Positions 8,695-17,620 of a stretch of 64,000 bases of DNA are shown piece by piece. Each line of letters begins with the position of its first letter. Position 1 is the stretch's first letter. This DNA is from Erythrobacter ramosus (GTDB lineage Bacteria; Pseudomonadota; Alphaproteobacteria; Sphingomonadales; Sphingomonadaceae). The stretch lies in NCBI RefSeq assembly GCF_009828055.1, contig NZ_WTYB01000003.1, forward strand, positions 89,642-153,641, given 5' to 3'. Made by a program: the position numbers and the translations under genes. Below the pieces are notes generated by a model that worked only from the letters and a program-made list of their open reading frames with translations, made no database searches and had not been told where the DNA came from.

Positions 8695-10647
8695 ATGCGC
8701 AAGGGGGGGACATTCTGGGTTGCGGCAAGCGCCTTGGTGCTCGCCTCCTGCGGGGGCGGGGGCAGCAGTTCGGGTGGAGGCGGTGCAACCGGCGGCGGGC
8801 CAGCACCGACACCCACGCCGCCGCCTGCCGGACAGGTGTTTTCCGTCCCTGCCGCCGAAAGTCTCACCAGCGCGGAGGTCGGCACGATCATCGCCCAAGC
8901 CGCCGCCGAGGCACGGGCGCGCGGCGTCGCGGCGACCATTGCGGTGACGGACCGGGTAGGCAATGTCCTCGGCGTCTTCGCCATGCCGGGAGCCGCACCC
9001 ACCGCGCGCATTCCGTCAGCGCCCGATGGCAGCAATCAGGACGCGCAGGGGCTCACCATCCCCAGCGCAGGCGCCGCAATCGCCAAGGCGATCACGGGCG
9101 CCTATCTTTCGAGCGGCGGGAACGCCTTCTCCAGCCGCACGGCGAGCTTCATCGTGCAGGAGCATTTCCCGCCCGCGCCGACCACCGCAGGCCTTGAAAG
9201 CGGCCCGCTGTTCGGGGTGCAGTTCAGCCAACTGCCCTGTTCCGACCTCGCCGCGCGGGCGAGCGACGGGTTCATCGGCCCAAAGCGTTCACCCTTGGGC
9301 CTCGCGGCCGACCCCGGGGGCTTCCCGCTCTACCAGAACGGCGTGGTGGTCGGCGGCATCGGGGTGATTGCGGACGGCAGCTACAGCTTCGATCCCAACG
9401 TGCTCGATCGTGATCCAGATGTGGACGAGGCGATTGCGCTCGCCGGAACGGTGGGGTTCGAAGCTCCGATCAGCATCCGCGCCGATCGCATCACCGCCGA
9501 TGGCACATCGCTGCGCTATACCGACGTCGAATACTCGCAGATCAGCAATGTCGCGGGCGCCAGCTTTACCGGGACGGCCGGCGCGCTGGTACCGGTGACC
9601 GGCTATTACATGGGAACGGCGCTGCTGGCGGGCGCGGCCTATGGCAGTGAGGCTTCGGGCGTGCGCGCGTCGACTGCGGCGGAGTTTGCCAACCGCGATG
9701 CCTTCGTGCTCTCCAACGGCGCGGGGGCGAGCCGTTTTCCGGTGCGCGGCGGAACGGATGCGGGCGATGTGGCGAGCCCGCTCACCGCCGCCGAAGCGCG
9801 GGTGATCCTTGACGAAGCCTTCACCGTGATGAGCCGCGCGCGGGCGCAGATCCGTCAGCCGCTCGATAGCCGCGCGCAGGTGACGATCAGTCTGGTCGAC
9901 ACGCGGGGCCAGGTGCTGGGCCTTGTCCGGTCACCCGATGCGCCGATCTTCGGGATCGATGTGAGCTTGCAGAAGGCCCGCACCGCCAATTTCTTCTCGG
10001 GCGCGTTCGCCGCCAATGAATTGCTGGCGGCAGGCGGTGAGGTGCCACAGTTCGTTGCCCGGACGCGCGCGTTCCTCGGCGATCCCACGGCGCTGACTGG
10101 CGGCTTTGCCTTCTCCGATCGGGCGGGCGGCAACCTGTCGCGGCCCTATTTCCCCGATGGCGAGGTGGGCCAGCCCAACGGCCCGTTGTCGCGCCCGATT
10201 GCGCGGTTTAACCCGTTCTCGACCGGACTGCAAAGCGCGTTGATCGTCGGCAATCTGGCGCAGCATCTCGCCTTCGTTACCGGAGCCAGCGCGCAGGATA
10301 CGCCGCGTAGCTGCACCAGCCTGCCGCAGGTGACGGCGGGCGCGACGCGGCTCGACAATGGCATCCAGATTTTCCCCGGTGCAGTCCCGGTCTATCGCGG
10401 CAATGTGCTGGTCGGCGGGATCGGGGTGTCGGGCGATGGGATCGATCAGGACGACATGATCAGCTTCCTCGGCCTCAACAACGGCGCACTGCGGGCCAGT
10501 GGCGGCCTCAACAACGCGCCGAATGCCATTCGCGCGGACCGGATCGTGGTCGCGGTGGGCTCTCGGCAAGTGCGGCTGCGCTACGTCAATTGTCCCTTTG
10601 CGCCGTTCCTCGATACGGCCGCGCAGAACGTGTGCGAGGGGCTGTAG
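8695..10647 (+). CDS. Lipoprotein with two GlcG/HbpS-like (DUF336) domains
   Basis: The 650-residue protein has a lipoprotein signal with lipobox L-A-S-C (C19), followed by a glycine/serine/proline linker. Two similar halves follow. One begins near residue 55 (L-T-S-A-E-V-G-T-I-I-A-Q-A, then A-V-T-D-R-V-G-N-V-L-G). The other begins near 363 (L-T-A-A-E-A-R-V-I-L-D-E-A, then S-L-V-D-T-R-G-Q-V-L-G). This is the GlcG/HbpS fold, members of which bind heme or small molecules. Each half carries a G-G-I-G-V motif. No CXXCH occurs. It lies between cytochrome and barrel genes, with the next ATG directly after its stop. A heme-binding or assembly role on the periplasmic side of the outer membrane is plausible; the alternative is substrate binding. 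Confidence 0.7.
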   Translation: MRKGGTFWVAASALVLASCGGGGSSSGGGGATGGGPAPTPTPPPAGQVFSVPAAESLTSAEVGTIIAQAAAEARARGVAATIAVTDRVGNVLGVFAMPGAAPTARIPSAPDGSNQDAQGLTIPSAGAAIAKAITGAYLSSGGNAFSSRTASFIVQEHFPPAPTTAGLESGPLFGVQFSQLPCSDLAARASDGFIGPKRSPLGLAADPGGFPLYQNGVVVGGIGVIADGSYSFDPNVLDRDPDVDEAIALAGTVGFEAPISIRADRITADGTSLRYTDVEYSQISNVAGASFTGTAGALVPVTGYYMGTALLAGAAYGSEASGVRASTAAEFANRDAFVLSNGAGASRFPVRGGTDAGDVASPLTAAEARVILDEAFTVMSRARAQIRQPLDSRAQVTISLVDTRGQVLGLVRSPDAPIFGIDVSLQKARTANFFSGAFAANELLAAGGEVPQFVARTRAFLGDPTALTGGFAFSDRAGGNLSRPYFPDGEVGQPNGPLSRPIARFNPFSTGLQSALIVGNLAQHLAFVTGASAQDTPRSCTSLPQVTAGATRLDNGIQIFPGAVPVYRGNVLVGGIGVSGDGIDQDDMISFLGLNNGALRASGGLNNAPNAIRADRIVVAVGSRQVRLRYVNCPFAPFLDTAAQNVCEGL

Positions 10648-12504
10648 ATGAGCTGGCTGCTCCCTGCGCTGCTGCTGCTCCAGGCGAGCCCGCCGCCAGA
10701 CGAGGTGCAGGCGCAGCCCGCGCCGCCCGGCGAAGAAGCGTCACAGGACTGGGAACAGGACATCCCCCCGGTCGACCCCGCGATTATCGATGGCCGCCAG
10801 CGCCCCGGCTATACCGCCCCGCTGCCCGAGCGGATCGAGCAGAATAACGAAGGCGCCATCCGCGCGCCGCCGCCCAGCGCCTTTCCGACCGACCAACTGC
10901 CCATCCCCGATCGCTGGCGACTGATCGAGAGCCTTGGGCTGGTCAAAGAGAACCTGCTCGATCCCTACAACCAGAACACCTACAAGGGCGACCGGCCGAT
11001 CAATCGCGCCAAGGTGCCGTGGCTGCCGATCAAGGAGGATGACTGGTTCTTCGTCGCGAACCTCATCAGCGATAGCGTCTACGAACCGCGCACCTTCCCT
11101 ATTCCCGTCGGCGTACAGACCACCGAAGACCCGGACCGTAACGACGTGTTCGGGAACGATTTCAGCCAGGTCTTCAGCCAGACCTTCATCGCCGGGTTCG
11201 CGCTGCTGAAGGGGTCGACCACCTTCAAGCCGCCGAGCATCGAATACCGAGTCACGCTGGCTTACAACGTCAACTATGTCGATGTGCCCGAACGGCGCGT
11301 GCTGTTTGTCGAACCGTCGCGACCCTCGCACCGGCTCGACCATTTCCTCGGGGTGCAGGAAGCCTTCGTCGATTACCACTTCAGCCAGTTCGACAATGAC
11401 CGGTTCGACTTCATCTCGATCCGGGCAGGCATCCAGCCGTTCCAGTCGGATTTCCGCGGCTTCCTGTTCAATGATCAGCAATTGGGCGTGCGCCTGTTCG
11501 GATCGCGCGACAATAATCGCTTCCAGTTCAACCTCGGCGCGTTCTGGCGGCTGGAGAAGGACACCAATTCCGGCCTCAATGCGATCCTGCGCAGCCCGCG
11601 TGACGATTTCGTGTTCGTCGCCAATGCCTACCGGCAGGACTTCCTGATCCCGGCACTGACGAGCCAGATCACCGTGGTCTACAACATGAACCGCGAGGCT
11701 GACGACATCCAGATCGACACCAACGGCTTCCCGGTGCGCCCGGCGCTGCTCGGCACGCTGCGGGGCCGGGAATATGACGCAGTCTATCTCGGCTACAATG
11801 TCGATGGGCGGCTGGGCCGGGTGAACCTCACCGGCAGTTTCTATTGGGCGCTGGGCGAGGATCGGAACAGCTTCTTCACCGACCGCCCCGCCAACATCAA
11901 CGCGCAATTCGCCGCTGTCGAAGCGAGTTACGACCGCAACTGGATGCGCTTCCGCCTGTCTGCCGCCTATGCCAGCGGGGATTCTGATCCCTATGACGAC
12001 ACCGAGGGCGGGTTCGATGCGATCTTCGAAAACCCGGTGTTTGCGGGCGCGGATACGTCTTACTGGATCCGCCAGACGATCCCCTTTGCAGGCGGTGGCC
12101 GGGCGGTCAGCATCAACGGGCGCAACGGCCTGCTGAATTCGCTGCGCTCCTCGAAGGAGCAGGGGCAGAGCAATTTCAACAACCCCGGCCTGATCCTCGC
12201 TGGCATCGGCGCGGATTTCGATCTGACGCCGCAGTTTCGCCTGTCGGCCAATGCCAACCACTTGTGGTTCGAGAACACCGCGACGCTGCAAGTGCTGCGC
12301 AACGAAGGCTCAATCCCGCGCGAGATCGGCTTTGACCTCTCCGCCGCCGCGATCTGGCGGCCCAAGGCCAATCAGAACCTCGTCTTCCGCCTGTCTGCCG
12401 CGACCTTGGTCGCAGGCGACGGCTTCAAGGACCTGTTCACCGCGCGCGGCGGCGGCGGACAGGAGTTTGTTTCGATCCTCGCCAACGTGGTGCTGACCTA
12501 CTGA
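10648..12504 (+). CDS. Outer-membrane beta-barrel protein of the cytochrome locus
   Basis: The 618-residue protein has a short signal sequence and a proline-rich periplasmic start (about 15-80). The rest shows alternating amphipathic strands, many aromatic residues, and the C-terminal pattern ending V-V-L-T-Y that is typical of outer-membrane barrels. It has no heme motif. It starts on the base after the preceding stop, and its own stop overlaps the next start (TGATG), so it is translationally coupled to the giant decaheme gene. By position it could play the part that MtrB or PioB plays in other trans-outer-membrane conduits, holding a cytochrome in the pore. I see no sequence relationship to them and cannot name the family. 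Confidence 0.75.
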   Translation: MSWLLPALLLLQASPPPDEVQAQPAPPGEEASQDWEQDIPPVDPAIIDGRQRPGYTAPLPERIEQNNEGAIRAPPPSAFPTDQLPIPDRWRLIESLGLVKENLLDPYNQNTYKGDRPINRAKVPWLPIKEDDWFFVANLISDSVYEPRTFPIPVGVQTTEDPDRNDVFGNDFSQVFSQTFIAGFALLKGSTTFKPPSIEYRVTLAYNVNYVDVPERRVLFVEPSRPSHRLDHFLGVQEAFVDYHFSQFDNDRFDFISIRAGIQPFQSDFRGFLFNDQQLGVRLFGSRDNNRFQFNLGAFWRLEKDTNSGLNAILRSPRDDFVFVANAYRQDFLIPALTSQITVVYNMNREADDIQIDTNGFPVRPALLGTLRGREYDAVYLGYNVDGRLGRVNLTGSFYWALGEDRNSFFTDRPANINAQFAAVEASYDRNWMRFRLSAAYASGDSDPYDDTEGGFDAIFENPVFAGADTSYWIRQTIPFAGGGRAVSINGRNGLLNSLRSSKEQGQSNFNNPGLILAGIGADFDLTPQFRLSANANHLWFENTATLQVLRNEGSIPREIGFDLSAAAIWRPKANQNLVFRLSAATLVAGDGFKDLFTARGGGGQEFVSILANVVLTY

Positions 12505-15500
12505 TGTTGAAGCTTGGCCAATCTCTCACCCGACACTTCGCGCTGCTGGCAGCGGCGCTGGTGCTTGCCGTCTCGCTGTTCGCAGGCACGGGCATCGCGG
12601 CGGACAAGGAAAAGCCGGTCAAGCGCGACTACACCGCCGTCTTCGCGCCGCCCGCACCGCAGCGTCAGTCGGTCGCCGAGATGGAAGCTAAGTCCGAAGG
12701 CTGCAACACCTGCCACGTCAAGACCGACGCGCCGACCATGCACGTCTCGCCCGCGGTACGGCTGGGCTGCACCGATTGCCACGGCGGCAACCCCAAGGTG
12801 CGCGGCAATTCCGAGCTTCCGCACGATCACCCCGATTACGTCGCCGCCCGCGACACCGCCCACGTGCTGCCGACATATCCCGACAGCTGGCACTTCCCGT
12901 CCTCGGCCAACCCGAAGCGGTCCTACGCCTTGCTCAACAAGGAAGCGCCGGAGTTCGTGAAGTTCGTGAACCCCTCCGACTACCGCGTCGCGCGCGAGGC
13001 CTGCGGATCGTGCCACATTCAGTCGATCGAGGCGGCCGAACGATCCATCATGGCGTCAGGCGCGATGCTGTGGGGCGGGGCGAGCTACAATAACGGGATT
13101 CTGCCGTTCAAGAATTACCTGCTGGGCGAGGCCTACACCCGCGATGGGTTGCCCGCGAAGATCACCTCGCCCGGCGCGGGTCCAGGGGGCGTGTTGTCGG
13201 AAGATCAAGTCGCACGCGGCGTCTTGGCCGAGATGTATCCGCTCCCCACCTGGCAGGTGATCCCGCCGGGCGATGTGTTCCGCGTGTTCGAACGCGGCGG
13301 GCGCACGATCAATTCGCAGTTCCCCGAGATTGGCCTGCCCAATCCATCCGGCGCGATCCAGCGGCTGGAGGAACCCGGACGGCCAGACTTGAAGCAGTCC
13401 AATCGCGGCCCCGGCACCGGGCTTCGGGTGGCCATCCCGGCGCTCAACATTCACAAGACCCGTCTCAATGATCCCTTCACCTGGTTCCTCGGGACCAATG
13501 ACCAGCCCGGCGATTACCGCCATTCGGGCTGCGCAAGCTGCCATGTGGTCTACGCCAATGACCGCGAACCGCGGCACTCGCTGATCTATGCGCAATATGG
13601 GCGGGACGGGCAGACGATCACCGCCGATCCGACCATCGCGGAAAAGATCGAGCACGCGGCAGCAGGCCATGACGAGAAGACTAGCGGTCACGGTGCGCTG
13701 AAGCAGCCGGGCCATGACGATCACGATCACGAAGCGGCTCCGGGCAAGCGCGCTGACGACGGGCTGACGGTCGGTGGGCAGTTGAAGGAGAAGGGCCACC
13801 CGCTCCAGCACGTCTTCACCCGCGCAATCCCGACCAGCCAGTGCATGAACTGCCACATGCACCAGCCCAACATCTTCCTGAACTCGTTCCTCGGCTACAC
13901 CATGTGGGATTACGAAAGCGACGCGCCCTCGATGTGGCCCGAAAAGCAGAAATACCCCACCGCCGAGGAAGTGCGCGCGATCAATGACCGCAATCCCGAA
14001 GCCGCCGCCGCGCGCGGCAAATGGGGCGACATTGAATTCGTGCGCAACGTCTATGACCTCAACCCGAAGCTCAAGGACACCCAGTTCGCCGATTATCACG
14101 GCCACGGCTGGAACTTCCGTGCCATCTTCAAGCGCGACCGCGAAGGCAATCTGCTCGATGCGGAGGGCAAGATCGTTGACCCCGACGATCCGGAGAAGTG
14201 GCGCAAGGAAGGCGAAGGCAAGTTTGTCCCCGCTGGTGTGAACCCGGGCAAGGCCGTCCACATGATGGACATCCACGCCGAAGTCGGCCTGCAATGCGCC
14301 GATTGCCATTTCGAACAGGACAGCCACGGCAATGGCCTGATCTATGGCGAGGTCGCCAACGCGATCGAGATCACCTGCAAGGACTGCCACGGCACGCCCG
14401 ATGCCTATCCCACCCTGCGCACCAGCGGCCCCGCTGCGCCGCCCGAAGGTCATGACCTCAGCTTGCTACGCAACCCCGATGGCAAGCGCCGGTTCGAATG
14501 GCTGGAGGGGGCAGACGGTAGGCGAAAGCTGATCCAGCGGTCCATCGTCGATCCCAAGCTCGAATGGGAGATGAGCCTCGTCAAGGACTCGGTCGATCCC
14601 GCGACCCCGCTGTTCAACGCCAAGGCGGCGCGGGCGAAGCTGGTCAGCCGCTATGGCGCGGAGACCGGCAATTTCGAATTCGGCACCGGCATTGGGATCG
14701 ACGACCGCGCGCACCGCGATCCCGAAATGGCGTGCTTCACCTGCCACCTATCGTGGACGACCTCGTGCGGCGGGTGTCACCTTCCCATCGAGGCCAACTG
14801 GAAGACCAAATCGCACCGCTATGAAGGCGGCGAGACGCGCAATTTCGCGACCTACAATCCACAGGTCGCGCGCGACGAGATGTTCCAGCTCGGCAAGCAC
14901 CAGACCACCAAGGGCAATCAGGTTGCGCCGGTGCGGTCATCCTCGGCGCTGGTGCTGTCGTCGACCAACATCAACCGCGAACGGATCTATGTGCAGCAGC
15001 CACCGATTTCGGCCATCGGCTTCTCCAGCCAAGCCTTCGCGCCGCACTTCCCGCACACCGTGCGCAAGACCGAGACCAAGACCTGCACCGATTGCCACCT
15101 GTCGGCCAAGGACGACAACAACGCGATCATGGCGCAGCTTTTCCTGCTGGGCACCAACTACGTCAACTTCGTCGGGCTGAATGCCTGGACCGGCCTTGAA
15201 GGTGGCTTCCAAGCCACCCGCGTCACCGAATATGACGAGCCGCAAGCGGTGATCGGGTCCTACCTCCACCGCTATGCCTATCCTGATTGGTGGGGGCTGC
15301 ACGTCGACCAGAACGGGCGCGAGCTGAAGAACTGGGTGCGCGGCAAGACCTTCGACGCCAAGATGAGCGGCGAGACCCAGCCGCTTGAGGAATTCGTCAA
15401 CGTTCACGAAGGCACCAGCGACCGCGTCGGCTGCCTGCAACTGCGCGGCGAATATATGTTCGTCGCCAGCGGCAAGGGCGGGTTCACCGCCTATGACGTG

Positions 15501-16625
15501 GCGAGCATCGCCAACAAGGGCACCTCGGAACGCATCCTGAAGGGTCCGTTCTCGGCGCTGGGGCATGACACCAACGTCAAGACTACCAACGCCACCTGTA
15601 TGGCGCTGCCCACAAATCAGCCGATCGCCCCGACCCGCAGCACGCCCGAAATGCGCGTGATCAATCAGGAACAAGCCTTCCTGCCGATCTATAACTATGC
15701 GGTCGTCACCGATGCGGTCGAGGGCCTGATCCTCGTCAACGTCAACACGCTGGCGGAAGGCGAATTCCGCAACAACAAGCTGACCCGCAAGGTGTTCACC
15801 GACGGCTCGGACGCGTGGAACCCCGGCGGCGTGCTGACCGGGGCGCGGCATATCGTGCTGGCGGGCGAGGTTGCCTTCATCACGGCGGACAAGGGGCTGG
15901 TGGTGGTCGATCTCGCCAATCCCGACGCGCCCAAGGTTGCAGCCGTGCGTGAGCTTCGCGATGCGCGCGCTTCGGCAGTGCAGTTCCGCTACCTCTGGGT
16001 CACGGACGCGGACGGGGTGAAGCTGTTCGACATCACCTCGCTGCGCGCGCCGGTGGCGGTGCCGGAGGGCACCGTGCCGCTCGCCGATGCGCGGCGGATG
16101 TATATCGCGCGCACCTACGCCTACGTCGCCGCGAAAGGTGAGGGTCTGGTGATCCTCGACGTGAAGAACCCGCGCAGCCCCCGGATTTTCCAGAAGGTGA
16201 CGCTGGACGGGACTTTGAATGATGCCGAGGATGTGATCGTCGGCACCACCAACGCCTCGCTGTTCGCCTACGTGGCGGACGGGCGGAACGGGATGAAGGT
16301 GTTGCAACTCACCAGCCCGGACAGCCAGCGCAATTTCTACGGCTTCAGCCCCGCACCGGTGCCGCAGATGATTGCGTGGGCCAAGACACCCAGCCCTGCG
16401 ATTGCGCTCTCCAAGGGCCTCGATCGTGACCGTGCGGTGGACGAGACCGGCGGGCAGATGGCGGTGTTCGGGCGCTTGGGCTCGCGGCCTTTCACCCGGC
16501 CCGAGATGGAGCGGCTGTTCATGACCCGCTCCGGCGTGCCGTGGAAGGTCAGCGATGATGTCGACATGAAGCGCTGGGTTGGGGTGGCACCGCGCGGGCC
16601 GCAGCGGGCGGCAGTGGGGAAGTAG
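12504..16625 (+). CDS. Giant decaheme cytochrome c with C-terminal LVIVD beta-propeller
   Basis: This 1373-residue protein starts at an ATG overlapping the previous stop (TGATG). It has a signal peptide (about 1-32, ending G-I-A-A) and ten CXXCH motifs: C-N-T-C-H (C67), C-T-D-C-H (C89), C-G-S-C-H, C-A-S-C-H, C-M-N-C-H, C-A-D-C-H, C-K-D-C-H, C-F-T-C-H, C-G-G-C-H and C-T-D-C-H. A His/Asp-rich linker (H-D-D-H-D-H-E) lies near residue 405, after the fourth heme. From about residue 960 onwards the protein has LVIVD-type repeats ([33 protein letters not shown]), predicting a beta-propeller. Such cytochrome-propeller fusions are rare, and propellers often bind partners or metals. With the coupled barrel gene it is the best candidate for the outer or surface electron acceptor/donor. 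Localisation beyond the periplasm is inference. Confidence 0.85.
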   Translation: MLKLGQSLTRHFALLAAALVLAVSLFAGTGIAADKEKPVKRDYTAVFAPPAPQRQSVAEMEAKSEGCNTCHVKTDAPTMHVSPAVRLGCTDCHGGNPKVRGNSELPHDHPDYVAARDTAHVLPTYPDSWHFPSSANPKRSYALLNKEAPEFVKFVNPSDYRVAREACGSCHIQSIEAAERSIMASGAMLWGGASYNNGILPFKNYLLGEAYTRDGLPAKITSPGAGPGGVLSEDQVARGVLAEMYPLPTWQVIPPGDVFRVFERGGRTINSQFPEIGLPNPSGAIQRLEEPGRPDLKQSNRGPGTGLRVAIPALNIHKTRLNDPFTWFLGTNDQPGDYRHSGCASCHVVYANDREPRHSLIYAQYGRDGQTITADPTIAEKIEHAAAGHDEKTSGHGALKQPGHDDHDHEAAPGKRADDGLTVGGQLKEKGHPLQHVFTRAIPTSQCMNCHMHQPNIFLNSFLGYTMWDYESDAPSMWPEKQKYPTAEEVRAINDRNPEAAAARGKWGDIEFVRNVYDLNPKLKDTQFADYHGHGWNFRAIFKRDREGNLLDAEGKIVDPDDPEKWRKEGEGKFVPAGVNPGKAVHMMDIHAEVGLQCADCHFEQDSHGNGLIYGEVANAIEITCKDCHGTPDAYPTLRTSGPAAPPEGHDLSLLRNPDGKRRFEWLEGADGRRKLIQRSIVDPKLEWEMSLVKDSVDPATPLFNAKAARAKLVSRYGAETGNFEFGTGIGIDDRAHRDPEMACFTCHLSWTTSCGGCHLPIEANWKTKSHRYEGGETRNFATYNPQVARDEMFQLGKHQTTKGNQVAPVRSSSALVLSSTNINRERIYVQQPPISAIGFSSQAFAPHFPHTVRKTETKTCTDCHLSAKDDNNAIMAQLFLLGTNYVNFVGLNAWTGLEGGFQATRVTEYDEPQAVIGSYLHRYAYPDWWGLHVDQNGRELKNWVRGKTFDAKMSGETQPLEEFVNVHEGTSDRVGCLQLRGEYMFVASGKGGFTAYDVASIANKGTSERILKGPFSALGHDTNVKTTNATCMALPTNQPIAPTRSTPEMRVINQEQAFLPIYNYAVVTDAVEGLILVNVNTLAEGEFRNNKLTRKVFTDGSDAWNPGGVLTGARHIVLAGEVAFITADKGLVVVDLANPDAPKVAAVRELRDARASAVQFRYLWVTDADGVKLFDITSLRAPVAVPEGTVPLADARRMYIARTYAYVAAKGEGLVILDVKNPRSPRIFQKVTLDGTLNDAEDVIVGTTNASLFAYVADGRNGMKVLQLTSPDSQRNFYGFSPAPVPQMIAWAKTPSPAIALSKGLDRDRAVDETGGQMAVFGRLGSRPFTRPEMERLFMTRSGVPWKVSDDVDMKRWVGVAPRGPQRAAVGK

Positions 16626-16630
16626 GGCCA

Positions 16631-16726
16631 CCCCCCGCCCCGGGCCTGACCCGGGGTCCAGCTCTCTTTCTCGGCGATGTTGAGTGAGAAGAACAGCGGG
16701 GCCCCGGGTCAAGCCCGGGGCGGGGG
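16631..16726. terminator. Large GC-rich inverted repeat between convergent operons
   Basis: Two arms of about 28 bases (about 16631-16659 and 16698-16726) are near-perfect reverse complements, each with the core C-C-C-G-G-G-C-Y-T-G-A-C-C-C-G-G-G. A spacer of about 38 bases separates them. The repeat sits between two convergent gene ends and would form a strong hairpin on either strand. It could act as a bidirectional terminator or mRNA stabiliser. The same element family occurs again at 24484-24568. Confidence 0.65.
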
Positions 16727-16732
16727 AGAGAA

Positions 16733-17620
16733 CTAATCCCGCTCCGCAAACATGCCCTCGATCATCGGTTGCAGGCCAGCATGGAACCGCGCCAGCACCT
16801 CCCAATCGCCCACGCGCTCATAGTGCGACACCAACCGCACCCCGTCCCAGCGGTGGAGCGCATAGGTCGGCGGCTCGGTGGTGATGAGCTCCCGGTTGTC
16901 GGGCACGTCCTTGTCGATCGGGTTCAGATCCATCGCCACCAGCGGCGCGACCGACGGCGTCACGCCGAGCGGGATACCCGCGACCTGCGTGGTGATCTGG
17001 CGGTGCAGGTGCCCGCAATGGATCGCCTGCACCTGATGCTGTCCCTCCAGCACCTCGCGCAACCGGATGATCCACGGCTCGTCCGGCGCGGGGTCCATCC
17101 AGTCGATCCCGGCGACCACCGGCGGGTGGTGCATGAAGATCAGCGTCGGCGTGTCGGGAGCTTCGGCAAGCCGCGCGGCCAGCCATTCGGCGCGCGCTTC
17201 GCAGAAGGCCCCGCCGTGGCGGCCGTCCTCCAGCGTATCGAGGCAGATGATGCGCAGGCCCAGTGGCGCTTCGACCACATAATGCAGAAACCCGCCTTCA
17301 GCCGGAGCGACCTGCGGAAAAGCGCTGAGAAGGCCAGCGCGGCTATCGTGATTGCCGACCAGCGGGATGATCGGGCAGGGGCAGTCCTTCAGCAGCTCTG
17401 CCGTCTTGGCGAAGCTCTCCAGATCGCCATGATCGGTAATGTCGCCTGATAGCACCAGCAGATCGGGCCGGTTGGGGCCATTGAGCAGCCGCGCCAAAGT
17501 CGCGCGGAAGCGGATAAGGTTCAGCTCCTCAGGCCGTTCGTCAGGGGCAAAGCCGACGTGAATGTCGGTCATTTGTGCGATCAGCACAGCACGCCCGGAG
17601 GAAGGGGCCGCCCCGCTCAT
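16733..17620 (-). CDS. CpdA-like class III cyclic-nucleotide phosphodiesterase (metallophosphoesterase)
   Basis: The 295-residue enzyme starts at ATG 17620, overlapping the stop of the upstream gene by four bases (ATGA). The frame runs on upstream but only inside that gene. It carries the full calcineurin-like metal set: D19 and H21 (T-D-I-H-V-G), D60 (G-D-I-T-D-H-G), N90-H91 (G-N-H-D), H164 (M-H-H-P-P), and H204 and H206 (G-H-L-H-R). The order, length and the T-P-S-V-A segment after the last histidines fit the cAMP phosphodiesterase CpdA/GpdQ group. It has no signal peptide, so it should be cytoplasmic. It is the last gene of an operon whose first gene encodes two cNMP-binding domains, so turnover of the controlling nucleotide is the likely job. 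Broader phosphodiesterase activity remains possible. Confidence 0.8.
   Translation of the reverse strand: MSGAAPSSGRAVLIAQMTDIHVGFAPDERPEELNLIRFRATLARLLNGPNRPDLLVLSGDITDHGDLESFAKTAELLKDCPCPIIPLVGNHDSRAGLLSAFPQVAPAEGGFLHYVVEAPLGLRIICLDTLEDGRHGGAFCEARAEWLAARLAEAPDTPTLIFMHHPPVVAGIDWMDPAPDEPWIIRLREVLEGQHQVQAIHCGHLHRQITTQVAGIPLGVTPSVAPLVAMDLNPIDKDVPDNRELITTEPPTYALHRWDGVRLVSHYERVGDWEVLARFHAGLQPMIEGMFAERD

Noticed and set aside
10741..12291. 516-codon minus-strand frame
   Set aside because: Lies antisense within the outer-membrane barrel gene; low-complexity translation without motifs.
13056..16805. Long minus-strand frames (13056-14453 and 14937-16805)
   Set aside because: Antisense to the giant decaheme gene, whose ten CXXCH motifs and propeller repeats prove the plus-strand frame.
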